From the NCBI RefSeq assembly GCF_000313135.1, contig NW_004457654.1, positions 944,730-1,008,729 on the forward strand: a stretch of 64,000 bases of DNA. Reading direction: 5' to 3'. Under the pieces are notes generated by a model. The model did not search any database. It saw only the letters and a list, made by a program, of their open reading frames with translations, and was not told the origin of the DNA. Shown here in pieces: positions 52,005-64,000 of the stretch. Both the position numbers and the translations under genes were made by a program. This DNA comes from Acanthamoeba castellanii str. Neff (Eukaryota > Discosea > Longamoebia > Acanthamoebidae). Position 1 is the first letter of the stretch. Each line of letters begins with the position of its first letter.

Positions 52005-54135
52005 TCAGTTGCTCTTGGTGGCGGCGGAGACCTCCTGCTCGATGTTCTTCTCGTCCTCCTCGATCTCGTGCATCTTCTCTTCGAGGTCCTTCTCGTCCAC
52101 CGCGGACTCGCTCTTCTTGTAGACCTTGTAGACCAGCTGCTTCTTGGTCAGCCACGAGTACGAATTGTCCCACACCAGCTTGTACGTTCCCGCCACCCCG
52201 CAACCGTGGTTCCCTGTCAACCTCGTCAGCGCACGACACGACCAACGACACGACACATGCACCACCGCACACGCACACACAGAAGATGACGAGGGGAAGT
52301 GGGTACCGGTGACTTTGTTGACGTGAGATTCGTATCTCTCCTTGGCCTTGACGATCTGCTCGTTCTTGGTGCCGTCCTTGGTGAAGGTGACGAAGAAGTC
52401 GATGTCCTTGTTCTTGGTGAGGAACTCCCACGCGACCTCGTCACCGGCCTCGACCGCGATCTTCTCTTCGTGCACCTTGGCCACCAGCACCTCCTTCTCC
52501 TCGCCGGGTCCGCTGAGCCCGCCGACCTGCTCCTTGGTCACGAAGAAGGGCGAGTTCTCGAGGATCTTGATCTGCTGCTCAAGGTAGGCGCTGGCCTCCT
52601 GATCGTAAGCGGCGACGAGCTTCTCCACAAACTGCATCTCCTGGACGAGCTTGCCGTCCAACAGCTCGCTCTTGCGCGCGGCGAGCTCGGCGTCGTCGGA
52701 GGCGACGACGTGGAAGAGGGCGGCCATATAGAGGAACGAAGCGTTGATGAACTCGGTGAGGAAGTAGGACTTGGGACCGAAGCGGATTCGCAGCTCCTCC
52801 ATCGGGCCGGCAGTGTCGTTGACTATGCGACGACGATAAGGATCAGTAAGACAGTGGTGCCAGCGAAGCGACAAACTTGCGCGCGAGCAGCTGGCGCGTA
52901 CCCGTCTTGATGAAGTCGAGCAGCACCTGGGGGACACCGCCCACGTATTTGATGATTGCCTTGTAGGCGCCCGTAGCGTTACCGATGTGCACCAGCGTCT
53001 GACGTCTGCACCCCACCACGCGATAGATATGAGCTTAAGTGGCGGGTGACTCGCCAAGCGATGAGCAAACCTCTCGAGCTGCAGCTTCCAGTAGAGGTCG
53101 TATTTGTCCTTGATTGAACCGCCGGAGGCGATCAGGGCCTGGACCATCTCCTCCCGCTTGGCTTCGCTTCGCTCCTGGTGGTACCATAGTGGTGAGGAAA
53201 GGGGTAAGTGGGCACTTCCGATGGCGAACCAAAAGAAAATGGGCGGAGGCGAGAGGCTACGTTACCTGCTGAGCCTTCACGATCGACATACGGAAGTCGT
53301 TGGGGAGGAAGGTCGAGATGATGTGCTGCACCTTCTTCATTCCTCCCTTCTGGAACTCCTGGAGGCGCTCAAAGGCAGCGTTGGCCTTGGTGCGGATGCC
53401 ATCCACGGCAGCCTTCCATTCGTCGAAGGACACTCCCGACGCGCCCTTGGCAGCGGTCTGCAGCAACATAGAGATAGAAGGATAAGGTGTGCTTCGCGTA
53501 GTGGCTAGCGATAGCTACGCTGGTCAGGATAGATTCGTACCTCGACGTCATCGAGCTGGGCGGGTTCGAGCAGGTGAAGGATCTCTTCGAGCTGCTGCCG
53601 CGACCGCCAGATGTTTTCGTCCATCTTGTGCGGCACTGTCAACAAGTTCTGGCCCAGCACTTCGCGGTTGAGCTCTGCGCCACACAAGCAGTCGTGTGAG
53701 AGATTAGAATCCGTTGTTTCAAATCTAACACGATTCGAGTAGCGGGCGCGAACCATCATCGGCCTGGACTTCAGCCCCCGACTCGCCTTCGTGGTTCCAC
53801 TTTTCAGGCAACTTGAGGCCGAGCTGCAAGGGACGGCAAAGAGAAGGTCGTGTAAATGGGCTGAAAATCAGTTGTCCTGCACAAGTCGCGGTACCTTGTG
53901 CGCGGCGGTCTGTACTTCGGCGCGCAGAGCCTTCAAGTTGTCGGAGGGAGGGTCGGCCGGGTACGTCTCATAGTATTGGCGAAGGATCTAACGGGAAAGA
54001 TGGGAAAGATGCATCAATTTCAACGTTAACAATTGGCCGGCAGGAGGCGTGGTGAAGACTGCTAAAGCAACGAAGAACGCGAACCTCTCGGGTAATGGGG
54101 ACCAGCTGATTGACATCTACTCCATCCTCAGACAT
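52005..54135 (-). CDS. GOLD-domain protein
   Basis: Read from ATG 54135 (MSEDGVDVNQLVPITRE) to TGA 52005-52007 in about nine exons. The N-terminal and middle parts are helical and unrecognised: YYETYPADPPSDNLKALRAE, KMDENIWRSRQQLEEILHLL, WKAAVDGIRTKANAAFERLQ and FLTEFINASFLYMAALFHVV. The C-terminal third is a GOLD beta-sandwich: VAWEFLTKNKDIDFFVTF, then NHGCGVAGTYKLVWDNSYSW and LTKKQLVYKVYK. It ends in an acidic coiled coil. GOLD domains act in Golgi/secretory traffic and lipid-linked proteins such as Sec14-GOLD. There is no signal peptide or membrane helix, so it is probably cytosolic. Confidence 0.75.
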
Positions 54136-54510
54136 TATGATTTCTACTTGAAATAACGATTTGATTGAACGTGAATTGGTGGGTGATTGATGACTTGCTT
54201 GGCGTGCGTGTAGCGTAAACTGTGGGTTGCAAGTTTGGAGCTCCCACCCGCAAGATCGATCTGCTCTTCTCCTGGAAAAATACGCCGTTTTCTTGCGCTT
54301 GGGTGTGGGGCGTACGCCGGCACGATACCCATCCCCCACAAGATGTAAATCATGAATGGAAGAATCTGCTTTATGGCTGTACAAGTTGCTCTCTCCTCTT
54401 GCGCAGGGTGCCGGCAGTCCTCGGACCCGACCTTGATTATCGTTGCTTGTGTGTCCTGGGCGGAGCGCTTAGTCTGGCGGAGAACGTGGAAGAGAGCACT
54501 GCGGGGCACT
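54136..54510. other. Spacer between GOLD-domain gene and Cys-rich small gene
   Basis: A plus-strand frame crosses this stretch and the next gene but has no domain or start signal. It is judged a shadow of the minus-strand gene. Confidence 0.4.
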
Positions 54511-54648
54511 TCACTCGGGCTTTCGCGCCTCTGGCGAGCAGTGGCACTGCTCGGCGGCGGGGATCTGGGTCATGACCGAGTCGATATGCTTGCCGCAGCC
54601 CTTCCACGTCCACTTTCCACAGTTCAGGCACTTGGCTTTGAAGCACAT
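54511..54648 (-). CDS. 45-residue conserved-type Cys-rich protein
   Basis: An intronless frame from ATG 54648 to TGA 54511-54513 reads MCFKAKCLNCGKWTWKGCGK followed by HIDSVMTQIPAAEQCHCSPE. The C-x2-C...TWxGCGxH...C-x-C layout matches a small conserved protein found in many fungi, plants and bacteria, likely a zinc binder. Its function is not known to me. A perfect TATA box lies 77 nt upstream. It is shorter than usual ORF cut-offs. Confidence 0.8.
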   Translation of the reverse strand: MCFKAKCLNCGKWTWKGCGKHIDSVMTQIPAAEQCHCSPEARKPE

Positions 54649-54724
54649 CGTTGGCGACTTGCGGGTGTAGGGAGGTGGTACTTGTCCTTCGTTCTGGGAT
54701 CGGTCAGACTGCTGCCCGAACGCC

Positions 54725-54731
54725 TTTTATA
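54725..54731 (-). promoter_or_regulatory. TATA box of the 45-residue Cys-rich protein gene
   Basis: TATAAAA inside CTATAAAAGG reads on the minus strand, 77 nt upstream of ATG 54648. It is the strongest TATA match in the window. Confidence 0.7.
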
Positions 54732-54838
54732 GTGACCAAACGGGTGATCAGCCCCTAATGGGGCAATTCTTGATTACCAGACTCCGCAACTCTGGGTGCT
54801 TTTCCTTGCCCTCTCCTCGATTTTTCCAGGCAGTGTCG

Positions 54839-55524
54839 CACAGGTGTGCTGGTGAAAGTTGATAAAGGAATGAGCACAGCAATGGCCACTCTGGCTTGCA
54901 ACAAGAACAGGCATAATTCACACTACCTGGGGTAACTATGGTTACCCAAGGGACTAGTGGGGAACACTTCCATGTTGTTTTAACTTTTTATGCATGTCTA
55001 CAACAATAAAAATTATTTAAGTTGAAACAAATCCCTGTATTAGTTGTCCTTCTCAATGCCAACCATTTGGCCACAGAGTTGGAGGAGCCTCTTCCATCAT
55101 CTACTGGGTCTTCTATGTCACCCCTGTTCAACCTCAGTGCCCTCAATCCCAAGTGGCTTCAGGAGGCCTTTGAGACCCTCAACCACTCAAATTCATGTGT
55201 TGATTGCTGCTCACTGCTCATTCCTGAAGAATGAGCACCAGGTTCTCAAAAGAGGACCTGGTGCACATTACCCAGAAACCCAAGGGTGGCCCCCCAGCCA
55301 CCTTCCAGGCCACAAAGGCCACCATCTCAAAGAACAACTCCAAGGGCTTCAGCATGCCCTCAAGCACCAAGAGCAAGAAGGACACTGGACACTTAGTGGA
55401 CCACCATCAAGGGCCTCCACCCCTGGGGGAGGGGTGGAGGCCCTTGATGGTGGTCCACTAAGTGTTGAGGAAACAGCATGCCTTGTTTGCTTGGCTACAA
55501 CTGCATTGGTACAGGTGGTGATTG
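54839..55524. other. CpG-free non-coding tract
   Basis: Not one CG dinucleotide occurs in 686 nt, although the stretch has ample C and G (many CC, GG, TG and CA). Short plus-strand frames exist at 55022-55234 and 55231-55461 but they overlap, lack introns and lack domains. It also contains the large palindrome at 55389-55465 and a near-palindrome GGTAACTATGGTTACC at 54931-54946. It looks like a decayed, methylated mobile-element remnant. Confidence 0.8.
55389..55465. repeat. Perfect 36-bp inverted repeat with 5-nt loop
   Basis: Left arm 55389-55424 (starting ACACTTAGTGGACCACC) is the exact reverse complement of right arm 55430-55465. The loop is GGGGG. The arms have no mismatch, while the surrounding tract is old by its CpG loss. 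A transcript would form a very stable hairpin. Confidence 0.97.
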
Positions 55525-55609
55525 CGCACTTTTTATTGTTTACATTTCCTGAGGATGGGGCACAATGAAAAGTGCAAGGAAAAAGGCCAATTTATTTCCA
55601 GGCCAGGCC

Positions 55610-57791
55610 ATGCACGCTCGGGCAGTTGTTTCGCGGACGCTCCTTGATCGGGCACATGTGGTTCTCTCACCTGCCACACGCGCCAGCTTAACGCCACAGC
55701 ACATGGTACTGGACCATAACCCCCCAGTTAGCCCCCTCTGGTTGTTCTCACCGGAGTTCGCAGTTTATTGGCAGCGGTGGCCGCAGGACAGCACACATTG
55801 CCAGTCCAGTGAGGGGAGCTCTTTCCCACGTCCGTGTGCTTGACCTGTCCCGAGTACTCGCTGGTGCGGACGCGTGCTTTTCTTTATTTTACATTTTTAC
55901 ATATTTACATTTTTTGGGTTCTCAATTTTGTGCCCACAGGCCCGTGGGCGACACAGACTCTGGCGGACTTCGGGGCCGACGTGATCAAGGTCGAGCGGCC
56001 GCAGCAGGGCGACGACACTCGAGGCTGGGGTCCGCCCTTCATCAAGGCACGCACACGCACACGCACACGCACACGCACACGCACACGCACACGCACACGC
56101 ACACGCACACGCACACGCACCCCGTGGATGACGCCACAGCTGAGTCATGGGGCGTGAGTGGTCCACACAAACAGGACAAGGAAGGCAACAACACCAAGCA
56201 ATCGGCCTACTTCCTATCGGCCAACCGCGGCAAACGGGCCATCACGTGCGACATCACGCGACCTGAGGGCCAAGAGGTGTGTGAAAGATCCGCTGACCCA
56301 ACATCATGCGCGCTAAGTGCACTTACGTAAGCTTCTCCCAACAGCTCATCCGACAGCTGGCAGCCAAGTGCGACGTGGTCGTGGAAAACTTCAAGGCGGG
56401 CGGGCTGGCCAAGTACGGCCTCGACTACGCGTCGCTCAAGCAGGTCAATCCCTGTACGCCCACACTACCAGCCCAGCCCCGTATTCTTGGAGCCACTCAT
56501 GCCAACGCACGCACGCAAACCACCCTCACCACACACAACACACACACACACACAACACACACACTCGCTCGCACGCACGCGCACACACGCCGTCTAGCGA
56601 TAATCTACTGCTCTATTACCGGGTTTGGGCAGACCGGGCCGCGCAAGGATCAGGCCGGCTACGATTTTCTTCTGCAGGGCATGTCCGGCCTTATGTCGAT
56701 CACCGGCGACCCGCAGGGACACCCCATGAAGGTCGGCGTAGCGATCGTCGACATCATGACGGGCCTCTACGCCACGTCCTCCATTTTGGCCGCCCTGCTC
56801 GAGCGCGACGCTCAGTCGGAGGGGAAGCGCGAGGGGCAGCACATCGACCTCAGCCTGTTCGACGTTTCCGTGGCCTTCCTGGCCAACCAGGTAGGTATTA
56901 TTTATTCATTTTTGTTTATTTTTATTTTTCTACAATAATTCCAATGTTTGTACGTTTGCACTACATTCACGCAGGCCAGCAACTACCTGGTGTCGGGCAA
57001 GGCCCCGCAGCGCATGGGCAACTACCACCCCAACATTGCGCCGTATCAGGTGTGCTCTCGCGCTCCCTCCTCGAGATTGCTTCTGTGTGGTGTCCAACTG
57101 TTAAAGCGCACCGTGCGTGCCACAGTCATTTGAGGCATCGGACGGCTACTTCATACTGGCGGTGGGGAACGACTCGCAGTTCGCCAAGTTCTGCGCGACT
57201 GCTGGCAAACCCGAACTGGCCGCCGACCCTCGATTCATCACCAATGCCAAGTACGCTCTCGCTCTCTCGTCGCCACTCACACAAATGCTAACTCACCACG
57301 CGCGCGCGCGCACACACACGGTTGAATGGCGTGCAGGCGAGTAGAGAACAGGAAGGCACTCGAGTCCGAGATCACGGAGCTCACCAAGCGGCGAACGCAG
57401 CAGGACTGGATCGGAGCACTCAAAGAGGTGGGCGTGCCCTGCGGACAAGTCAACGACATCGCCCAGGCATTTTCCGATCCTCAGCTCCACCACCGCAACA
57501 TGTTCCTTCATCTTGACCATCCCGCTTCTGGTACTGTCATCCATGCGCGTCGTGGCAACATTACCACTTAAACTGGTGGGCGTGTTAAAATAAGTATATC
57601 GTCTTCTTTATATCCTAGGTGCGGATGCGCCGGTGCCGCTGATGAACAGCCCTATCCACATGTCCCGCACGCCGCCGGAATGCCGCCTGCCCCCGCCCGC
57701 GCTCGGCGAACACACTGACGAAGTGCTGCGCGAGCTCCTCAGCATGAGAGACGCTCAGATCCAAGCGCTACGCGACCGCTCTGTGCTATGA
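55610..57791 (+). CDS. Class III CoA-transferase (CaiB/BaiF, SUGCT-like)
   Basis: Exons show the CoA-transferase family III pattern: [12 protein letters not shown] and [20 protein letters not shown] at the start, [38 protein letters not shown], then [30 protein letters not shown] carries the catalytic-type Asp. [34 protein letters not shown] and [13 protein letters not shown] follow. It ends ...[10 protein letters not shown] at TGA 57789-57791. Such enzymes move CoA between acids; the closest animal form is succinyl-CoA:glutarate CoA-transferase. An upstream frame from ATG 55610 ([20 protein letters not shown]) looks like a mitochondrial leader, but its join to the next exon is not in clean frame, so the start is tentative. 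One intron holds a (CACACG)n array. Confidence 0.85.
56048..56120. repeat. Intronic (CACACG)n hexamer microsatellite
   Basis: About 12 perfect copies of CACACG sit in an intron of the CoA-transferase gene. Confidence 0.95.
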
Positions 57792-57920
57792 TCACTCTTT
57801 TTTGTCGAGCTACGCGTCCTTTCGCGCCTTTTTTATTATTATTGGTATCGCCCCCAAATATTATTTTATAATTAATTTTGCTTGGTGTGGCTTTTGTTCG
57901 TCGTTTTCGTCAAGCCCAGC

Positions 57921-59519
57921 ATGTTCGAGTTTGTGTGCACGATTTGGTGGTACATTCAGGCGGCCGTGTGGTCGGGCGTCGCCCTTTCGCTCCTGAGCTA
58001 CCTCGGTATCTTTCCGCTTTCCTCGATTGCGATTACACCGCCTGCAAAAATCTAAGCTCGAATCTTGATCTGATTCTTCATTTTTCTCCTTCGCAGTGCC
58101 CCTCATCTTCCAGTCCTATGTCTACAAGGACCAGGACCTGAAGAAGAAGTACAACGCTAAGTGGGCCGTCGTCACCGGAGGCTCGTCCGGCATCGGCCGC
58201 GCCCTCACCGAGAAGCTCGCCTCTCAGGTATTGCCCCCCCCAATCTACCCCCTTTGTTCTTTTGTAAAGAAAAATGAAAGCGACGGTGGCTGACGCGGGA
58301 GGCCGCGGGGACAGGGCATCAACGTGGTCATCGTAGCGCTGCAGGACAAGCTCCTGGACGAGCTCCACAGCAAGCTCAAGGCCCAGTACCCCCAGCTGGA
58401 GTTCAGGGCCGTCGGCGTCGACCTCTCGGGTGCGCTTCACTTCTGGCTCCCATAGCCACGCAAACAATTTCGTCGCCTCACTCTCTTCTTTGGGTTATTT
58501 TTGGGCTTGGGCGTGCTACAGGCTCTTCCGGAGACTACATGCCGGCCATTGCTGAGGCCACCGACGACATTGACGTCAGCCTGCTCTTCAACAACGCCGG
58601 CTACATCATCATCGGAGTACGATCGTGTTTTATTACTGTTAATACTATTATAGGGTGCATGGCTGACGTTTATGTTGATGTATGTGTGTGGGTGTTGTAT
58701 GTGTGTTGTTGCAGTTGTTCGCCGACATTCCGTTGGACAGGCAGCTGAAGAACTACGACGTCAACGCCACCTGCGCTGTGAAGATCACCCACCACTTCCT
58801 CAGCCGCATGATCGCCAAGAAGCTCCGCGGCGCCATCTCCTTCACCTCCTCGCCCGCCGGTTCGCTCCTCGCCCGTTGTCTCCCTTCCGTACTTCCGTTC
58901 TGATCATTACGCTTGTGTGCGGTGTGTGCGGTGCGTCTGCAGGCCTGATGCCCTGCCCGTTCTCGGTCATCTACGGTGCCACCAAGGCCTTCCTCACCGA
59001 GTTTGCCACCTCGCTCGCCTGCGAAGTCAAGCGTACGTCGCCCTTCTTTTTCCTCTCTTTCGTTCTTTTCCTCTCTCTTTTTCGTTCTTTTTATTTACTT
59101 TCTTCTTTATTTATTAATTTATTTTGCAGAGGATGGCATCGATGTCTTTGTGCTGCACCCGTCGCCTGTCGACACGGCCTTCTACTCGGGCGACACCGCC
59201 CACAAGAGCGCCTCGCTCTCGTTCTTCCAGAAGACCGCCAACTCGCCCGCGTCCATTGCCGACACTATGTTCAAGAGCATCGGCCAGGCGACTGGTATGC
59301 CTCGCGACCCACCGCACACTTGCCCGCACCAGTTGACACGCGCGTGTCGTGTGTTGCCTTTTTGTAGTGGTTCGCGATCAGGGTTACTTTGCCGTGGGCC
59401 TGCACATGCTGCTGAAGGTGGTGGACATCAACTTCCTGTCGCTGGTGTTCTCGTACACGGCCCACCTCTCCGGCGAGTACAAGAAGCTCATCGCCGAGAG
59501 GAAGGAGAAGAAGAACTGA
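57921..59519 (+). CDS. Short-chain dehydrogenase/reductase (17-beta-HSD12/KAR-like)
   Basis: About eight exons from ATG 57921 to TGA 59517-59519. An N-terminal membrane anchor (YIQAAVWSGVALSLLSYL) comes before the Rossmann fold. Motifs: cofactor-binding TGGSSGIG, NNAG, the catalytic Ser in ISFTSSPAG and the catalytic YGATK (Y-x3-K). HPSPVDT follows, in the place of the usual PGxVxT. The end is basic (KLIAERKEKKN), which may act as an ER-retention dilysine-like signal. Membrane-anchored SDRs of this layout are often 3-ketoacyl-CoA or steroid reductases, but the substrate cannot be told here. It uses NAD(P)H. Confidence 0.88.
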
Positions 59520-59593
59520 TAATGATCGATGATGATCGATGATGGTGATGTGCTAACAACACACAGCCCGAAATCAAAGAGCACAAGTTACTG

Positions 59594-60380
59594 CTATTGG
59601 TCCTTGGCCCACGCCAAGAAGGTGTCGGCCCAGGCAACGCGATGCTTGCCCACGCCGCTGGCCGTCTTTTCTCGGCTCTGTCGCAGCACCTCGAGTGCGC
59701 CGGCTTCGTCGTGGCCGATGAACCGGAGGAGCGCGTTGGCAATCATGCCGGTGCGATGCAGGCCCGCCGAGCAGTGAACGAGCACTCCCGTGTCTTCCTT
59801 CGCCAGCGCCTCCCGTAGCTGTCTCATCGCCCTGAACGAAAACTAGGATGAGCTGCGTGTGCGCGTGAGGTGGTGCGTGTGCGTGAGATGCGAGCGATGT
59901 ACGCCAAGATGCGCGCGAAGTCCTCGGGAGGCGGTGGTGACGCGCCCTGCAGAGGCAGCCATATCCACTCGGCGCCCTGCTTCTTGGCCTGGCGCTCTAC
60001 CACCTAAGACGTCCACCATCACCGTTAGTCAAGGGAGGTGGAGAATGCAGGTGGTAGGTATGTACGCGGGCCTTCTTCTCCTCCGACTGGTCGTTGAGGA
60101 GGGTGACGACGTGGGTGATGCCCATCTCGTCAAGCCGGAAGGAGTACCCATTCACCTTCGGGCCGTGTAGCACGCATATCCGGCCTGCTCACGCGATCAT
60201 CACCATCAAGCCCTACGATGTAAGACGTCGTACATAGTTTTGGCCCACATCGCTCAAGAAGGGGCTGATACCGGGCAAGAGGCCAACAGGTGCTAACTGC
60301 ACCACCGTATTTCGAGAAGGCGGCGCTGCTCGCGTTTCTTCGGTGCAGGTGGTCTCAGGAGCAGTGGCTGGCGACTCCAT
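59594..60380 (-). CDS. Dual-specificity protein phosphatase
   Basis: Read from ATG 60380 (MESPATAPETTCTEETRAAP) to TAG 59594-59596. The first intron, with donor in CCC-G|GTATC, joins LLPG to RICVLHGPKV in frame. The fold follows: LDEMGITHVVTLLNDQSEEK, WIWLPLQG, then the signature HCSAGLHRTG, whose Cys and Arg are the catalytic pair of cysteine phosphatases. The end is helical (NALLRFIGHDEAGALEVLRQ). The protein is small and has no docking or membrane module. It belongs to the tyrosine/dual-specificity phosphatase family; the substrate is unknown. Confidence 0.85.
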
Positions 60381-60565
60381 CTATTGTTTGCTGTTGTGCA
60401 GTGAGGTGGGCCATGGGTGCAGGTCTCGAAGTCGTCTTGCCGTCTTCTCCTTTATTTCTTTGATTTGATTAGACGAATCTGTTCGGAGTTGCTGCTGACG
60501 GAAACGAAACGAATGCGTTTGTAAAATTCAATTGTGAATTCGATCTGATTTGCAACAAGGAGAAG

Positions 60566-63910
<3,345 letters not shown>

Positions 63911-64000
63911 TGGGCAACCCTTCATGAAGACCACAGACCGCAACCAACCTCGGCCGAGCCTGTTGGTTGTCGGAGTTGATGATGGTGGTGGTCTCACGGC

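Noticed and set aside
54222..54732. Plus-strand frames overlapping the small Cys-rich gene
   Set aside because: The minus-strand frame has a TATA box and a conserved-type Cys pattern; the plus-strand products have neither.
55022..55461. Two short plus-strand ORFs in the second CpG desert as genes
   Set aside because: They overlap, have no introns or domains, and the second runs through the palindrome. They may be relics of an element's gene but cannot be called.

Overview
The window looks like nuclear DNA of a free-living amoebozoan, most likely Acanthamoeba or a close relative. This is inferred from the sequence style and gene content, not from a database match. The DNA is GC-rich and gene-dense, with about 30 genes in 64 kb on both strands. 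Almost every gene is broken by many short introns of roughly 50-120 nt. These introns have GT...AG borders, mostly with GTACG/GTACC-type donors, and many are filled with ACACG/CGTGT pentamers or CACACG hexamers. A dual kinase-SH2 (SHK-type) protein, TKL kinases, RhoGAP, penta-EF-hand, F-box and LRR proteins fit an amoebozoan gene set. There are no operons, ribosome-binding sites, CRISPR arrays or bacterial features.

Layout. 1-4.0 kb: the 3' end of a membrane-protein gene, a tRNA-Leu(AAG), a penta-EF-hand protein and an AlkB-type dioxygenase. 4.0-6.4 kb: two secreted proteins on the minus strand, each with a TATA box. 6.8-9.0 kb: an EngB/GTPBP8-type GTPase converging on a BTF3/NAC-beta gene. 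9.2-10.2 kb: a tract almost without CpG. 10.6-19.1 kb: a GT32-like glycosyltransferase, a large RWD-like/coiled-coil/LRR protein and a TKL protein kinase. 19.3-24.7 kb: a small basic ORF, a ubiquitin-like + ubiquitin + zinc + RING fusion, and a mitotic-type cyclin. 24.9-31.8 kb: an LRR/F-box-like gene divergent from a PIWI-clade Argonaute that has lost most of its slicer residues. 32.2-43.6 kb: a PSI-like secreted protein, a RhoGAP and the SHK-type kinase-SH2 protein. 43.7-54.6 kb: a C2H2 fragment, an F-box-eEF1A-like GTPase fusion, an unidentified gene, two TRAF-type zinc-finger genes, a 53-aa ORF, a GOLD-domain protein and a 45-aa Cys-rich protein. 54.8-55.5 kb: a second tract with no CpG at all, carrying a perfect 36-bp-arm palindrome. 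55.6-63.9 kb: a class III CoA-transferase, a short-chain dehydrogenase, a dual-specificity phosphatase and an NSUN2-type RNA m5C methyltransferase.

The genes do not form one pathway. The most unusual items are the ubiquitin-RING fusion with K48R and K63R in its ubiquitin, the F-box-eEF1A fusion, the slicer-degenerate Piwi, and the two CpG deserts. Exon borders were read by eye from splice consensus, frame and family conservation. Spans run from start to stop codon and include introns. Some 5' ends are uncertain and are marked so.
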